Notes: generated by a model not told the origin, from the sequence alone. Positions 1 to 8,700 are shown, counted from the first letter of the stretch. The stretch: 33,493 nucleotides of DNA from an uncultured Flavihumibacter sp. (GCA_946482545.1 CAMLRX010000046.1:1-33493); one strand, 5' to 3'. Translations and numbers: made by a program.

Positions 1-167
1 ACATCTGCGGCAAAAAGATGTGCAGTGATGGAATCTAGCGAGGAACCCTTGGGGTCATAGTATATCGTTGCGGTCCTTTTTCCGTTGACCAGCGGGAAAG
101 GTGTTGCATGGGAATAAACGGCAAATAACAGAAAGAAAAGGAATGTGCAGGTGGTTGACTTGTTCAT
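1..167 (-). CDS. Secreted protein, N-terminal fragment (possible glycoside hydrolase)
   Basis: The reading frame opens with ATG at 167 on the minus strand and stays open to the window edge, so only about 55 residues are visible. It starts MNKSTTCTFLFFLLFAVYSHA, apart from the last residue a standard lipid-crossing signal: polar Lys start, Phe/Leu-rich core and a small-residue cleavage site near Ala21. The mature start (TPFPLVNGKRTATIYYDPKG, then SLDSITAHLFAAD) resembles the first strand of alpha-glucuronidase-type hydrolases (GH115 or GH67-like N-terminal domains), but this is from memory on a short stretch. A perfect Bacteroidota -7 box lies 24 bases upstream. Seen: signal peptide and open frame. 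Inferred: exported carbohydrate-active enzyme. The rest of the gene lies outside the window. Confidence 0.6.
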   Translation of the reverse strand, partial: MNKSTTCTFLFFLLFAVYSHATPFPLVNGKRTATIYYDPKGSSLDSITAHLFAAD

Positions 168-190
168 ATTGAAGGTGCATGCGATCAATC

Positions 191-198
191 CAAAGATA
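191..198 (-). promoter_or_regulatory. Bacteroidota -7 promoter element of the left-edge gene
   Basis: Read on the minus strand the bases are TATCTTTG, an exact match to the Bacteroidota sigma-A -7 consensus TAnnTTTG. Transcription would start near 184, about 17 nt before the ATG at 167. A possible TTG of the -33 element lies at 217-215 on the minus strand, but the 16-nt spacer is shorter than the usual 19-21, so the -33 part is weak. Confidence 0.45.
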
Positions 199-274
199 AC
201 GTGAAAGCTGTTGGCAAGGCCTGGTTTTTTCATTACAGATCCGGTAAGCCGATTCCTCACAAAAATGAACAGCA

Positions 275-598
275 ATGAAAAACGAATCAATGGACAAAGC
301 AATACTGGCCTGCCTCTCCTGCATGCAGACCTGCAACTGGTGTGCTGCTGAATGTATCCGTTTGGCCGATGCAGGTCATGTGGCCTGTGTGGAAAAATGC
401 CTGGATTGCGCATCTGTCTGCACAACCTGCGCGGCGTTTCTTTCCCGTGGTTCTTCTTTTGGAAAGCCGGTAATGATGCTGTGTGCTGAAATTTGTACCG
501 CCTGCGCGGAAGAATGTGAAAAGCATGCGCAACACCATGACCACTGCAGGATATGCGCGGAAACTTGTCGTGCCTGCGCCGAAGCGTGCCGGGCCTGA
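275..598 (+). CDS. Four-helix-bundle copper-binding protein (DUF326/Csp-like)
   Basis: A 107-residue protein with 19 cysteines (residues 13, 16, 20, 23, 27, 38, 42, 45, 49, 52, 70, 74, 77, 81, 91, 94, 98, 101, 105). They are spaced in CxxC and CxxxC patterns that place them on the inner faces of four helices. This is the signature of the DUF326 / copper storage protein (Csp) family, whose bundles bind many Cu(I) ions through thiolates. No signal peptide is visible, so it is probably the cytosolic type, buffering or storing copper. A His-rich stretch (HAQHHDH, residues 84-90) between helices 3 and 4 may be an entry site. ATG at 275 is preferred over an internal ATG at 290 because it has the fuller N-terminus. 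The next gene begins 91 bases downstream. The family assignment is strong; metal specificity is inferred. Confidence 0.9.
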   Translation: MKNESMDKAILACLSCMQTCNWCAAECIRLADAGHVACVEKCLDCASVCTTCAAFLSRGSSFGKPVMMLCAEICTACAEECEKHAQHHDHCRICAETCRACAEACRA

Positions 599-689
599 AG
601 GGTGTCGCATTTCCCCTGAAATTGGTCGGAACCGCACCGCCTGTTGCATGCAGCATAGGAGTAGGTTTGCTCATACAAATCTTACTGTT

Positions 690-1196
690 ATGGTACGTGA
701 CCTCCTTGCGGAACTTGACCGCAGCACAATTGAATTCGCGGAAACACTCACGCAGTTTTCTGCCAGACAACTGAATGCTGTTCCCGCCTCCGGTGGCTGG
801 ACGGCAGGACAGGTGGCTGAACACATCCTCCTGTCTGAAAGTGGCGTGCCAGAATTGCTCCACGGCCCAACGGTTGAAACCATGCGTAAGCCAGACGAGA
901 AGGTGGCCACCATCAAAAGCATATTCCTGAATTTTGACATGAAGATGTCTTCACCGGAAATGATCCTGCCATCAGAAAACGAAAAAAATCTTTTGATACA
1001 GGTGAGCAGCTTCCTTCAAACACGGAAAGCCATCCGGCATGCGATCGCTACGTTGGATTTCTCGCATTCCTGCACAGCCTTCCCTTTCCCGGAACTCGGT
1101 GTTTTCACCCGTTGGGAATGGGCATGTTTTGTGATCTGTCATGCGCGAAGACATACCAGGCAAATGCAGCAGATCTATGAGATACTTAACGGATAG
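690..1196 (+). CDS. DinB-like (DinB/YfiT superfamily) protein
   Basis: A 168-residue protein with the DinB-superfamily pattern: a four-helix bundle carrying a His triad. The candidate metal ligands are His45 (in WTAGQVAEH) and His151 and His155 (in CHARRHTRQ near the C-terminus). Members include metal-dependent thiol transferases such as bacillithiol S-transferases and many proteins of unknown role, so the reaction cannot be named. I chose ATG 690. The same frame is open further upstream to 483, but that extension runs through the copper-protein gene, has low-quality composition and matches nothing in the family. An in-frame ATG at 648 is a less likely alternative. It follows the copper-binding gene on the same strand, and the 92-nt gap allows co-transcription. 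Confidence 0.75.
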   Translation: MVRDLLAELDRSTIEFAETLTQFSARQLNAVPASGGWTAGQVAEHILLSESGVPELLHGPTVETMRKPDEKVATIKSIFLNFDMKMSSPEMILPSENEKNLLIQVSSFLQTRKAIRHAIATLDFSHSCTAFPFPELGVFTRWEWACFVICHARRHTRQMQQIYEILNG

Positions 1197-1229
1197 TTTT
1201 TTTGTGAACCAGCATCCTAAAATAATAGC

Positions 1230-1577
1230 ATGACGAAAGAAGTGATAGCAAAAGCGTTTTCCACCGGAGAATTTGAAAAGACCTATGATTTTATCGCTGA
1301 TGATGCCGTATGGGTAGTGGTGGAAGAAAATACTTTTGAAGGCAAACAGGCCATCATTGAAAACTGCGAAAAGGTGAGCGCTTATTTTAAAGCTGTAACC
1401 ACTGATTTTAAAACCTTCCACGTGATCGCAGACGAAAACAATGTGGTGATTAACGGAACGGCGGAGTTCTTGCGCAACAACAAACGTGTTTCATTTGTTT
1501 ACGCCTGTGATATCTATGCGTTTAATACAGAAGGTCAGGTGCAGCATATAACCTCCTATTGCATTCAGCGGAAGTAA
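1230..1577 (+). CDS. NTF2-like / SnoaL-like small protein
   Basis: A 115-residue single-domain protein with the NTF2-like cone-fold pattern: N-terminal helices (AFSTGEFEKTYDFIADDAVW), a strand and helix (EENTFEGKQAIIENCEKV), then three long strands ending in a C-terminal beta strand (HITSYCIQRK). The 'dd.vw.v...f.G...I' arrangement is typical of SnoaL-like domains, which are either small-molecule isomerases/hydrolases or non-catalytic ligand binders. No signal peptide or membrane helix is present. It starts 33 bases after the DinB-like gene on the same strand and is convergent with the GlxA-type regulator. The fold is well supported; the substrate is unknown. Confidence 0.75.
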   Translation: MTKEVIAKAFSTGEFEKTYDFIADDAVWVVVEENTFEGKQAIIENCEKVSAYFKAVTTDFKTFHVIADENNVVINGTAEFLRNNKRVSFVYACDIYAFNTEGQVQHITSYCIQRK

Positions 1578-1647
1578 TGACATCAACAGCCTGATGGCTG
1601 ATATTTGCTGTGCTTCTTTGATACGGGGGCTACTTGCGCGAACTTTA

Positions 1648-2634
1648 TTAAGCCAGCACAATCGCGTCTTTGTTGTATTTGTTTTTATAAGCGACAGGCG
1701 ATAATCCGGTGGTTTTCCGGAAGATCGTCCGGAATGCTTTCATATCGGAATAGCCCACATCGTACATCACTTCGTTGATGTTCTTCCGGCTGGTTTCAAA
1801 ACTTTTCTTGGCGGCTTCCATTTTTACCCGCTGGATGTATTCAATTACCGTGTTGCTGGTGGCTTTTTTGAAGCGCCGTTCAAGGCTTCTTCTGCCCAAT
1901 GCCAGCATATCAGCCAGTTGGTCCACGGAAATTTTTTCGGTGAAGTTCTTTTCAATGAATTCCTGTGCCTTTCTGATCTCGGTGTCGTCATGTTCCTTCT
2001 GGCCGTTGAAAATGATGAAGGGGGACTGGCTGTGCCGGTCGATATCGATCATGAAAGACTTTGCGGTGATTACGGCTATCTCCCGCCCTGCGTATTTCTC
2101 CACGAGGTAGACCAAAAGATTGAGGTAAGAATAAGCGCCTCCGCTGGTATAGATGCCTTTGTCTTCGGTGAGGATGCGGTCGTCTACCAGGTGTGCGTCC
2201 GGGAACATATTTCTGAATTCATTGGCGAACCGCCAGTGCGTGGCGCATTTTCGCCCGTTGAGTAAACCGGTTTGGGCGAGAAAGAAAGAGCCGATGCAGA
2301 AGCTGGCCACTTCGGCGCCATCCTGGTATTGTTGCGTGATCCAGGGGAGGAATTCCTTGTTCATAGCGAAGGCTTCGGGCATCTGACCGAAGAGTGCCGG
2401 TATAATGATGAGGTCTGTTTTCAGTACTTCTCCGATCAGGAAATCCGGGCTCACGGTAAAGAGTCCGTTCCTTTGTTTGGCGGCGCGGGTAAGCCCCACC
2501 AGTTTGATGTCGAAGATCGGGTCCCTGCCCATTTCCAGCATCATACTGTTCACTTCCGAGAGCAATTGGTAGGAACCTTCGATATTGGTAAGGCTGCTCG
2601 TGCCTCTTGGAACGAGTATGGATACGTGTTTCAT
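1648..2634 (-). CDS. GlxA-type transcriptional regulator (DJ-1/PfpI domain plus AraC HTH)
   Basis: A 328-residue two-domain regulator. Residues 1-190 form a DJ-1/PfpI (class I amidotransferase-like) domain with a nucleophile-elbow cysteine at Cys113 (ASFCIGSFFLA) and His133 nearby (CATHW). Residues 215-322 carry the AraC-type double helix-turn-helix: first helix pair at SVDQLADMLALGRRSLERRF, second at NINEVMYDVGYSDMKAFRTI, and the hallmark FRKTTGLSPVAYK. Family members sense a small molecule or redox state through the PfpI-like domain and activate or repress nearby genes; the ligand is unknown. It lies 79 bases downstream of the carbonic anhydrase gene on the same strand. It is convergent with the NTF2-like gene, with no strong terminator in between. 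The target cannot be read from the sequence. Confidence 0.9.
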   Translation of the reverse strand: MKHVSILVPRGTSSLTNIEGSYQLLSEVNSMMLEMGRDPIFDIKLVGLTRAAKQRNGLFTVSPDFLIGEVLKTDLIIIPALFGQMPEAFAMNKEFLPWITQQYQDGAEVASFCIGSFFLAQTGLLNGRKCATHWRFANEFRNMFPDAHLVDDRILTEDKGIYTSGGAYSYLNLLVYLVEKYAGREIAVITAKSFMIDIDRHSQSPFIIFNGQKEHDDTEIRKAQEFIEKNFTEKISVDQLADMLALGRRSLERRFKKATSNTVIEYIQRVKMEAAKKSFETSRKNINEVMYDVGYSDMKAFRTIFRKTTGLSPVAYKNKYNKDAIVLA

Positions 2635-2713
2635 CGGATGGCGTTTGGTATTGGCAAGAGCGGCAGGTTGAACAATAAATATACGGCATAAAAAACTGCC
2701 GGAGCACGCGCTT

Positions 2714-3352
2714 TTATTTTCCCGTCAGGTCGTAGATTTCCTGGATGTTGTGCAGTATTTTGGGGAAGTCGAGTTCAAGGTCCTTCAATAACCCGGATTC
2801 TAGATCGAACACCCAGCCGTGCACTACAGGATAACCATTTTTCAGGAAGCCCTGTTGTACGGTCGCGAGTTTGGTAACGTTGATGCATTGTTCCTGCACA
2901 TTCAGTTCCACGAGGCGGTTGTAGCGCTGGCGTTCATCTGTAATGGCGTTCAGTTCTTCCTTGTGCAGGCGGTACACGTCACGGATATTGCGCAGCCAGG
3001 GATTGAGGATGCCCAGGTCCTGTGCCTGCATGGCGGCTTTCACGCCACCGCAGTTGTAGTGCCCGCAAACAATAATGTTCTTCACCCCCAGGTATTTCAC
3101 GGCATATTCGATGACGGTGAGCACGTTGAGGTCGCCGGCATTCACCAGGTTGGCGATATTGCGGTGTACGAACACTTCTCCCGGCTCCAGGCCCATCATG
3201 TCTTCCGCTGTTACACGACTATCGCTGCAGCCGATGTACAGGTATTCCGGCTCCTGGGATTGTGCGATCTTCTTAAAAAAATCAGGATTCCTGCCTGTTT
3301 TGGAAGCCACCCATTGGCGGTTGTTTTCGAAGATTTCTGCGTAGGTAGTCAT
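2714..3352 (-). CDS. can: Beta-class carbonic anhydrase
   Basis: A 212-residue cytosolic enzyme that interconverts CO2 and bicarbonate. All beta-class active-site residues are present: zinc ligands Cys42, His98 and Cys101 (motifs CSDSRV and HYNCGG) and the Asp44-Arg46 dyad. Length and motif spacing match the E. coli Can/CynT type. The conserved stretches EPGEVFVHRNIANLV and LTVIEYAVKYLGVKNI also match the family. The gene points leftward, with its start 141 bases from the divergent tRNA-Ser gene. Its likely roles are supplying bicarbonate for carboxylations and controlling pH. No accompanying SulP-type bicarbonate transporter is seen in the window. Confidence 0.95.
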   Translation of the reverse strand: MTTYAEIFENNRQWVASKTGRNPDFFKKIAQSQEPEYLYIGCSDSRVTAEDMMGLEPGEVFVHRNIANLVNAGDLNVLTVIEYAVKYLGVKNIIVCGHYNCGGVKAAMQAQDLGILNPWLRNIRDVYRLHKEELNAITDERQRYNRLVELNVQEQCINVTKLATVQQGFLKNGYPVVHGWVFDLESGLLKDLELDFPKILHNIQEIYDLTGK

Positions 3353-3446
3353 GAAGAGGATTTTTATGGGTTCAAAAATATGGATTCCACGAAAACGAAC
3401 GGCACTTGTATGGTAAATACCTGTAATAAAGGGGTTTAGAGGAAAA

Positions 3447-3477
3447 CTTGTTCATATCGGATACTTTGCTATCTTTG
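3447..3477 (+). promoter_or_regulatory. Promoter of tRNA-Ser
   Basis: CTTG at 3447-3450 (TTTG-like -33 element), a 19-base spacer, then TATCTTTG at 3470-3477, an exact match to the Bacteroidota -7 consensus TAnnTTTG. The expected start is near 3484, about 10 nt before the mature tRNA 5' end. It faces away from the carbonic anhydrase gene. Confidence 0.75.
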
Positions 3478-3493
3478 CCGTCCTGAAAAATAC

Positions 3494-3580
3494 GGAGACG
3501 TGTCCGAGTGGTTGAAGGAGCACGCCTGGAAAGTGTGTATACGGGAAACCGTATCGCGAGTTCGAATCTCGCCGTCTCCG
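3494..3580 (+). tRNA. tRNA-Ser (anticodon GGA)
   Basis: The 7-bp acceptor stem is GGAGACG (3494-3500) paired with CGTCTCC (3573-3579), with discriminator G3580. The anticodon arm CACGC / GTGTG encloses loop CTGGAAA, giving anticodon GGA at 3528-3530, which reads UCU and UCC serine codons. The long variable arm (TATACGGGAAACCGTATC region) is the class II feature expected of tRNA-Ser. The T arm contains GTTCGAATC. The 3' CCA is not encoded and must be added after transcription. It is a single-gene unit with its own promoter and terminator. Confidence 0.97.
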
Positions 3581-3586
3581 CTTAGC

Positions 3587-3624
3587 AGCCCGCAAACTCA
3601 ACGATTTGCGGGCTTTTTATTTTA
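3587..3624 (+). terminator. Rho-independent terminator after tRNA-Ser
   Basis: A perfect 10-bp stem, AGCCCGCAAA (3587-3596) with TTTGCGGGCT (3605-3614), an 8-base loop, then a T-rich tail TTTTATTTT. It isolates the tRNA unit from the downstream sigma-factor gene. Confidence 0.9.
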
Positions 3625-3714
3625 GGTATCAGGCCATTTTACCTGCCTTTGGCGGATATGGAATCTAAGTATTGTATTTTTCCCTAGTTTGCACTTTCTA
3701 TCCAGTTACAGATT

Positions 3715-4332
3715 TTGTTCCCCAATCAACCATACCAAGAAACTGCGCTCCTGAAACGTATAGCCGAAGGGGATCATGCCGCATTCCAGACATTCTTCCA
3801 TTTACACTATACCGGTCTTGCCTTTTTTGCACAAACCATTGTAGGGGAAATGACCGATGCCGAAGACCTGGTGCAGGATGCTTTCGTGCGTTTGTGGGAG
3901 AAAAGGGACACGCTGAAGGAGCAGGGAAACCTCCGGTCCTTCCTTTATACGGTGGTTAAAAACGCCTGCCTTGATTTCCTGAGAAGGGCTGCCCATCGCT
4001 CCGCACGGCAGGAGGAGTTTATCTATTTCGCTGAAAAGGAAGATACTTTCCTGGAAGCCGCGGTATTGAAAGAGGAACTGCTCCGGCTCGTGTTAAGTGA
4101 AATAGAAGCACTCCCCGATAAATACCGCCGTGTGATTGAACTCATCTTCCTGGAAGGCGCAAGTTATAAAGAGATCAGCGCCAGGCTGGAAATACCTGAA
4201 CCCGCCATACGCAAACAAAAAGAACGGGCGCTGAAGATGCTGAACCAGGCCGTGTTAAAAAGAGCCGATCTTCCCATAGTATTAATTACCACCCAGTTAT
4301 TTTTTTTATCGGATTTTGTCACAAGCAGATGA
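3715..4332 (+). CDS. ECF RNA polymerase sigma factor (FecI-like, Bacteroidota type)
   Basis: A 205-residue sigma-70 family protein of the ECF group. Region 2 covers about residues 22-90, including the core-binding segment MTDAEDLVQDAFVRLWEKR. Region 4 covers about 125-180, with the HTH at LPDKYRRVIELIFLEGASYK followed by EISARLEIPEPAIRKQKERA. The start appears to be TTG at 3715: an in-frame TAG at 3685 excludes an upstream ATG, and the first internal ATG would remove most of region 2. It lies immediately upstream of a FecR-type anti-sigma factor and a SusC with an STN domain. This is the usual arrangement in which substrate binding outside the cell releases the sigma factor to transcribe the transporter operon. 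The hydrophobic C-terminal tail (PIVLITTQLFFLSD) is unusual but sometimes seen in this family. Confidence 0.93.
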   Translation: MFPNQPYQETALLKRIAEGDHAAFQTFFHLHYTGLAFFAQTIVGEMTDAEDLVQDAFVRLWEKRDTLKEQGNLRSFLYTVVKNACLDFLRRAAHRSARQEEFIYFAEKEDTFLEAAVLKEELLRLVLSEIEALPDKYRRVIELIFLEGASYKEISARLEIPEPAIRKQKERALKMLNQAVLKRADLPIVLITTQLFFLSDFVTSR

Positions 4333-4355
4333 TGCGTGCGTATTAAGGATACATC

Positions 4356-5537
4356 ATGCGTGAAACAACAATGAACGACGTTATCCTGGAATTGCTTCGT
4401 AAGAAAATAGCACAAAGTACGCTGTCGGATGAAGAGCATGCGTTGCTGGAGCAATGGGCGGATGCGTCACCTCATTTCCGGGAGTTGCTGGAACGAGCTG
4501 GCAACGATGCTTTGTTGATGGCCGATCTTACTGAAAGGCACGCGCTGGATAAAACGCAGGCCTGGAGCAAGGTGGCTGCGAGGATCGGAGTGGAGGAGCC
4601 GCGTTTAGCCCCGGTACGCCCTATGTTTTTACGGAGCCGTTGGTGGGTGGCCGCTGCGCTGGTGGTGATAATGGCCGGAGCGACTTACTTTGCTTTGTAT
4701 CAGAAAGAAAATAACAAAGGCGCAATAGTACGCAAGGAAGTCATTGATGTGCCACCTGGACACGAAGGAGCAGTGCTTACACTCGCAGATGGTTCAAAGG
4801 TGTCGCTGGATAGTAATAGCAATATGGTAGTCGCTTTGCAGGGAGGTGTGACCGCGAAAGTGGTGAATGGGGTGCTCAGGTATGAAGGTGACGGCAATGA
4901 AGTAGTGTACAATACCATGAGCACACCAAGAGGTAGAAAATTCAGTGTGGTTTTGCCGGACGGAACAATGGTGTGGCTGAATGCGGCAAGTGAAATCAGA
5001 TACCCTTCCATGTTTAAGGGCGGGGAGAGGCTGGTGGAACTGAAAGGAGAGGGGTATTTTGAGGTGGCTAAAAACGCGGCTATGCCCTTCCGGGTAAGCC
5101 TGAGCGGAAAAGCCGAGGTGGAAGTGCTGGGAACCAGTTTTAATGTGAAGGCTTACACCAACGAGTCGTCCATCCGCACCACCCTGATTGAAGGATCGGT
5201 ATTGGTACGGCGGGGAAAAGAAGAAACAAGGATGCGTCCGGGTGAACAGGCACGCATAGCCGAAAACATATTTGTCTCGCAGGCGGTGGATATTGAGCAG
5301 GTGATGGCCTGGAAGAATGGTTTGTTTAACTTCGATGGTGCCGATCTTAAAGAAGTGATGACGCAGTTGGAACGGTGGTACGATATTGAAGTGGTGTATG
5401 AGAATGAGGTGCCGGCCGCTACTTTTTTCGGAAAAATAAGTACACGCAACAGTTTGCAGCAAGTGCTTTCCATTCTTGAGAAGTCTGAAGTGAAATTCCG
5501 TCTGGAAGCAGGCAACCGGTTGGTGATCACGCAATAA
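4356..5537 (+). CDS. FecR family anti-sigma factor
   Basis: A 393-residue inner-membrane regulator. Residues 1-90 are the cytosolic sigma-binding part. Residues about 96-115 form one transmembrane helix (RWWVAAALVVIMAGATYFAL). The periplasmic FecR beta domain spans roughly 165-300, with the family core VLPDGTMVWLNAASEIRYP. A C-terminal DUF4974/STN-like domain (about 323-393) should contact the SusC plug or signalling domain. ATG 4356 has a well-placed AAGGA at 4345-4349; ATG 4371 (MNDVILELL) fits the family N-terminus equally well. It begins 23 bases after the sigma gene and is probably co-transcribed with it. It should hold the sigma factor inactive until the outer-membrane transporter signals substrate binding. 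Confidence 0.95.
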   Translation: MRETTMNDVILELLRKKIAQSTLSDEEHALLEQWADASPHFRELLERAGNDALLMADLTERHALDKTQAWSKVAARIGVEEPRLAPVRPMFLRSRWWVAAALVVIMAGATYFALYQKENNKGAIVRKEVIDVPPGHEGAVLTLADGSKVSLDSNSNMVVALQGGVTAKVVNGVLRYEGDGNEVVYNTMSTPRGRKFSVVLPDGTMVWLNAASEIRYPSMFKGGERLVELKGEGYFEVAKNAAMPFRVSLSGKAEVEVLGTSFNVKAYTNESSIRTTLIEGSVLVRRGKEETRMRPGEQARIAENIFVSQAVDIEQVMAWKNGLFNFDGADLKEVMTQLERWYDIEVVYENEVPAATFFGKISTRNSLQQVLSILEKSEVKFRLEAGNRLVITQ

Positions 5538-5630
5538 TTTTCATTTGCCATATTGTATATCAAACGCTTTCTCGTCCACCGCAGGTGGATGAGTGGGCAG
5601 CCATTATATGAAATTGTCGGGTAGACCCTG

Positions 5631-5664
5631 AAAAAAAACCCGCTTCACTTGGCCGTGAAGCGGG
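5631..5664 (-). terminator. Strong hairpin, terminator-like on the minus strand
   Basis: A perfect 10-bp stem, CCCGCTTCAC (5639-5648) with GTGAAGCGGG (5655-5664), and a 6-base loop. The eight As at 5631-5638 become a T8 tail on the minus strand, so in that direction it is a textbook intrinsic terminator. On the plus strand the hairpin is followed only by GATGATTTTCC, which would be a weak terminator or attenuator between fecR and the SusC gene. A second small CCGG-loop-CCGG hairpin follows at about 5674-5689. Confidence 0.6.
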
Positions 5665-5790
5665 GATGATTTTCCGGCATAAAAACCGGGAAACCGATGG
5701 CCTGAGTGCTTGGAACCACTCTGGTCATTGTTCAGGTCGATTCGAATGAGTTTGTCGTCATTTTTATTCAACCAAAACCAAGCACAAATT

Positions 5791-8700
5791 ATGAAAAAAA
5801 ACGCTTTGCGTACCGGGGCTTCTGTGGCTGATGGCCAAAGAAACCCGTGGCAGGCATCCGGATGGGGGAGCTACAGGCGCTCAGGCGCAACACCTGCTCG
5901 TCCATCGGTTACAAAACTGCTGTTAATGATGAAAATGCTTTCATTTTTCCTGTTGGCGGGATTCCTGACCTGCCACGCCGGGGGCAATGCCCAGCATGTA
6001 ACACTTTCAGGCCGTGGCCTCACTTTCCGTGAAGTGTTCCGCGCCATCGAGCAACAAACCGGATACGTGGTGTTCGGGAAACAGGATTTCCTGCCCAAAA
6101 ACAAAAGGGTTACGCTCAACGTGCGCGATGTTACCTTGTCGTCCCTGCTGGAGAAAGTGCTCGATGGGCAGGGTGTTACTTTTGAACTGGACGCTGGTAC
6201 CGCGAGTATTATTCTTTCCCGTAAACCAACCTCAGCTAACCCGGAAATAGATAGTGTTCAGGCAGTACGGTACATCCAGGTGCGCGGACAGGTGCTTGAT
6301 ACTACCGGAACCCCGCTTGTGGGCGCGTCTGTTCAGGTGAAGGGGAAATCAAAAGGTGTGGTTACAGGTGCCGATGGCTGGTTTTCTATAGAAGCGAAAG
6401 AAGGCGATATAGTAGTGGTCTCTTTTGTTGGTTTTCAGCGGCGCGAGTTGCCCGTGAATAATGTGGAAGGAAACTGGGCAGTGGTGCTGCTGCCTTTGCA
6501 AAATAAAATGGAAGAAGTGGAAGTGGTATCCACCGGTTACCAGCAGTTGCCGAAGGAACGGGCCACAGGCGCATTCACTTTCGTGAGCCGTGAAATGCTG
6601 AACCGGAGTACCGGACCGGATATTCTGACCAGGCTGGAAGGAATTACCAATGGATTGTTGTTCAACAGGACAGGAGCCATTGGTGAAGATGTCGGTGAAT
6701 TTCAGTTGGAAAGCAGGGGACGCGCCACCATCCTGTCTGAGTCTTCTCCTTTGATAATCCTCAATAACTTCCCCTTCGATGGCGATATCAGGGACATCAA
6801 CCCGAATGATGTGGAAAACGTAACCATCCTCCGCGATGCCGCCGCCGCCTCTATATGGGGTGCCAGGGCCGGAAACGGTGTGATCGTGATCACCACTCGG
6901 CAGGGACAATACAACCGGAAAACGGAGATATCGGTTTCAGCCAATACTTCCATTACTTCAAAACCCGATCTTTTCTATGACAGGCAGTTCATGCCATCAG
7001 CAATGGTGATGCAGATCGAAAAAGAAAGGTTCCTCCGTGGTGATTGGACGGTGAACGAAATGTTTATGAAAGCCGCCTTCTCTCAATATGCGGAACTGCT
7101 CATCAAACAACGCGATAACCTGATCAGCGAAGAAGCTTTCCAGGCAGAAAAAACACGGATGGAAAATACCGATATCCGGAACGATGCACTCAAATACCTG
7201 TACCAAAACGCCATCCAGCAACAATATTCCGTTGGCATCAACGGAGGCAGCGATGTAAACAGGTACTTCTTCTCCGTTGGTTACGACAGGAACCGATCCG
7301 GCATGATCGGAAACGACAGCCGCCGCCTCACCCTCAATATGGACAATACCTTCCGGCCGGTAAAAACCCTGGAAATCACCGCCCGCATGAATTACACAAA
7401 GGGTATGTCAAGCAACAACGCCATCAACATCACCGATATGGGGCGCGGAAGCGCCGGCATCCGCCCTTATTACAGCCTCGCCGATGCGAATGGAAATCCG
7501 CTCCCTGTAGAAATGTACCTGCGCACCGCGGCGCGCGAAGAGGCGGAAAGCAAAGGCTACCTCCCCTGGACTTATGTTCCCCTGGAAGAAGTGAAACTTG
7601 CAGACAATACCGCTTCCAGTTCTTTTCTGAATCTCTCAACCAATATCCGCTACCAGTTCGTAAAGGGCATAAGCCTGGATGCGACCTACCAGTATATGGA
7701 GTCTAAATCTTCATCCAGGTATTATTATTCTCCGGAAACTTACTATGTAAGGAACCTCGTGAACAATTTTACGCAGCCCGATGGTTCAAAGCCCATCCCT
7801 TATGGGGGGATACTCAGGTTGGGAAGCCCTACCGAGCAGGTGCAACATTCCGCACGGGCGCTCCTCAACGGTTCTAAAACAATGGGGGACCACAGCATGA
7901 TGATTTTGGGCGGCGCGGAACTCAGGCAAATGACGGACCAGAATTTCCCCGGAACTATATTGTACAACTACGATGAAAATCTCGGAATCGGTACATCAGC
8001 AATGAATTTTAATTTGCCTTATCCCACGTTCTCGGGAAGCCCGTCGAACATCCCCGGTTCCAATGAGATGCCCTACTACTTTATGGACAGGTACCTTTCC
8101 TACTTCGCAAACGGTTCGCATACTTTCCGGTCTAAATATATACTGAGCGGAAGTTTCAGGTGGGATGGCTCGAACCTGTTCGGTGTGAAGGCCAACCAGA
8201 AAGGAACACTATTGTGGTCAGCAGGGGCGAGCTGGGATATTGCTTCGGAAAAGTTTTTTAAAGCAACCTGGGTGGACCATCTCAGGCTGCGCACCACTTA
8301 TGGAAGCAGCGGAAATGTGAACAAGGAAGTGTCCGTTTATCCTGTGATCAGGTACAACACTTCTTTATGGGCCGATCCGAATCTCGCACAGTCTGCCAGC
8401 ATTATATCTCCGGGAAATCCGTCGCTTAAATGGGAGCGTGTGGCCACATTGAATCTGGGCTTCGATTGGTCGTTCTTCAATAAACGGATAAGCGGCACGC
8501 TCGACCTGTTTCAGAAAGATGCCAACGACCTTATCGGAGACGCGTTCATCTCTCCATCCACCGGCATCAACAGCACGAACGTGTTCCTCAATGCGTACCG
8601 TTACAATTATGCATCACTGCGCACCAGGGGGATAGACCTTCAGGTGACCACGAAAAATACAACCGGGACTTTCAACTGGCAAACCACCTGGTGGTTCAAC

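Noticed and set aside
287..678. Two open frames antisense to the copper-binding protein gene
   Set aside because: They mirror the repeated Cys/Ala codons of the real gene and show no domain or signal features.
483..689. In-frame upstream extension of the DinB-like gene
   Set aside because: It runs through the copper-binding protein gene in another frame, and its residues do not resemble the family N-terminus; the ATG at 690 fits better.
1587..1600. CAGCC-TGAT-GGCTG hairpin between the convergent NTF2-like and GlxA genes as a terminator
   Set aside because: The stem has only five pairs and there is no T-run on either side.
5710..5790. Upstream in-frame extension of the first SusC
   Set aside because: ATG 5791 with an AAA-rich codon start (MKKN) is the family-like start; the 27 extra residues look like untranslated sequence.
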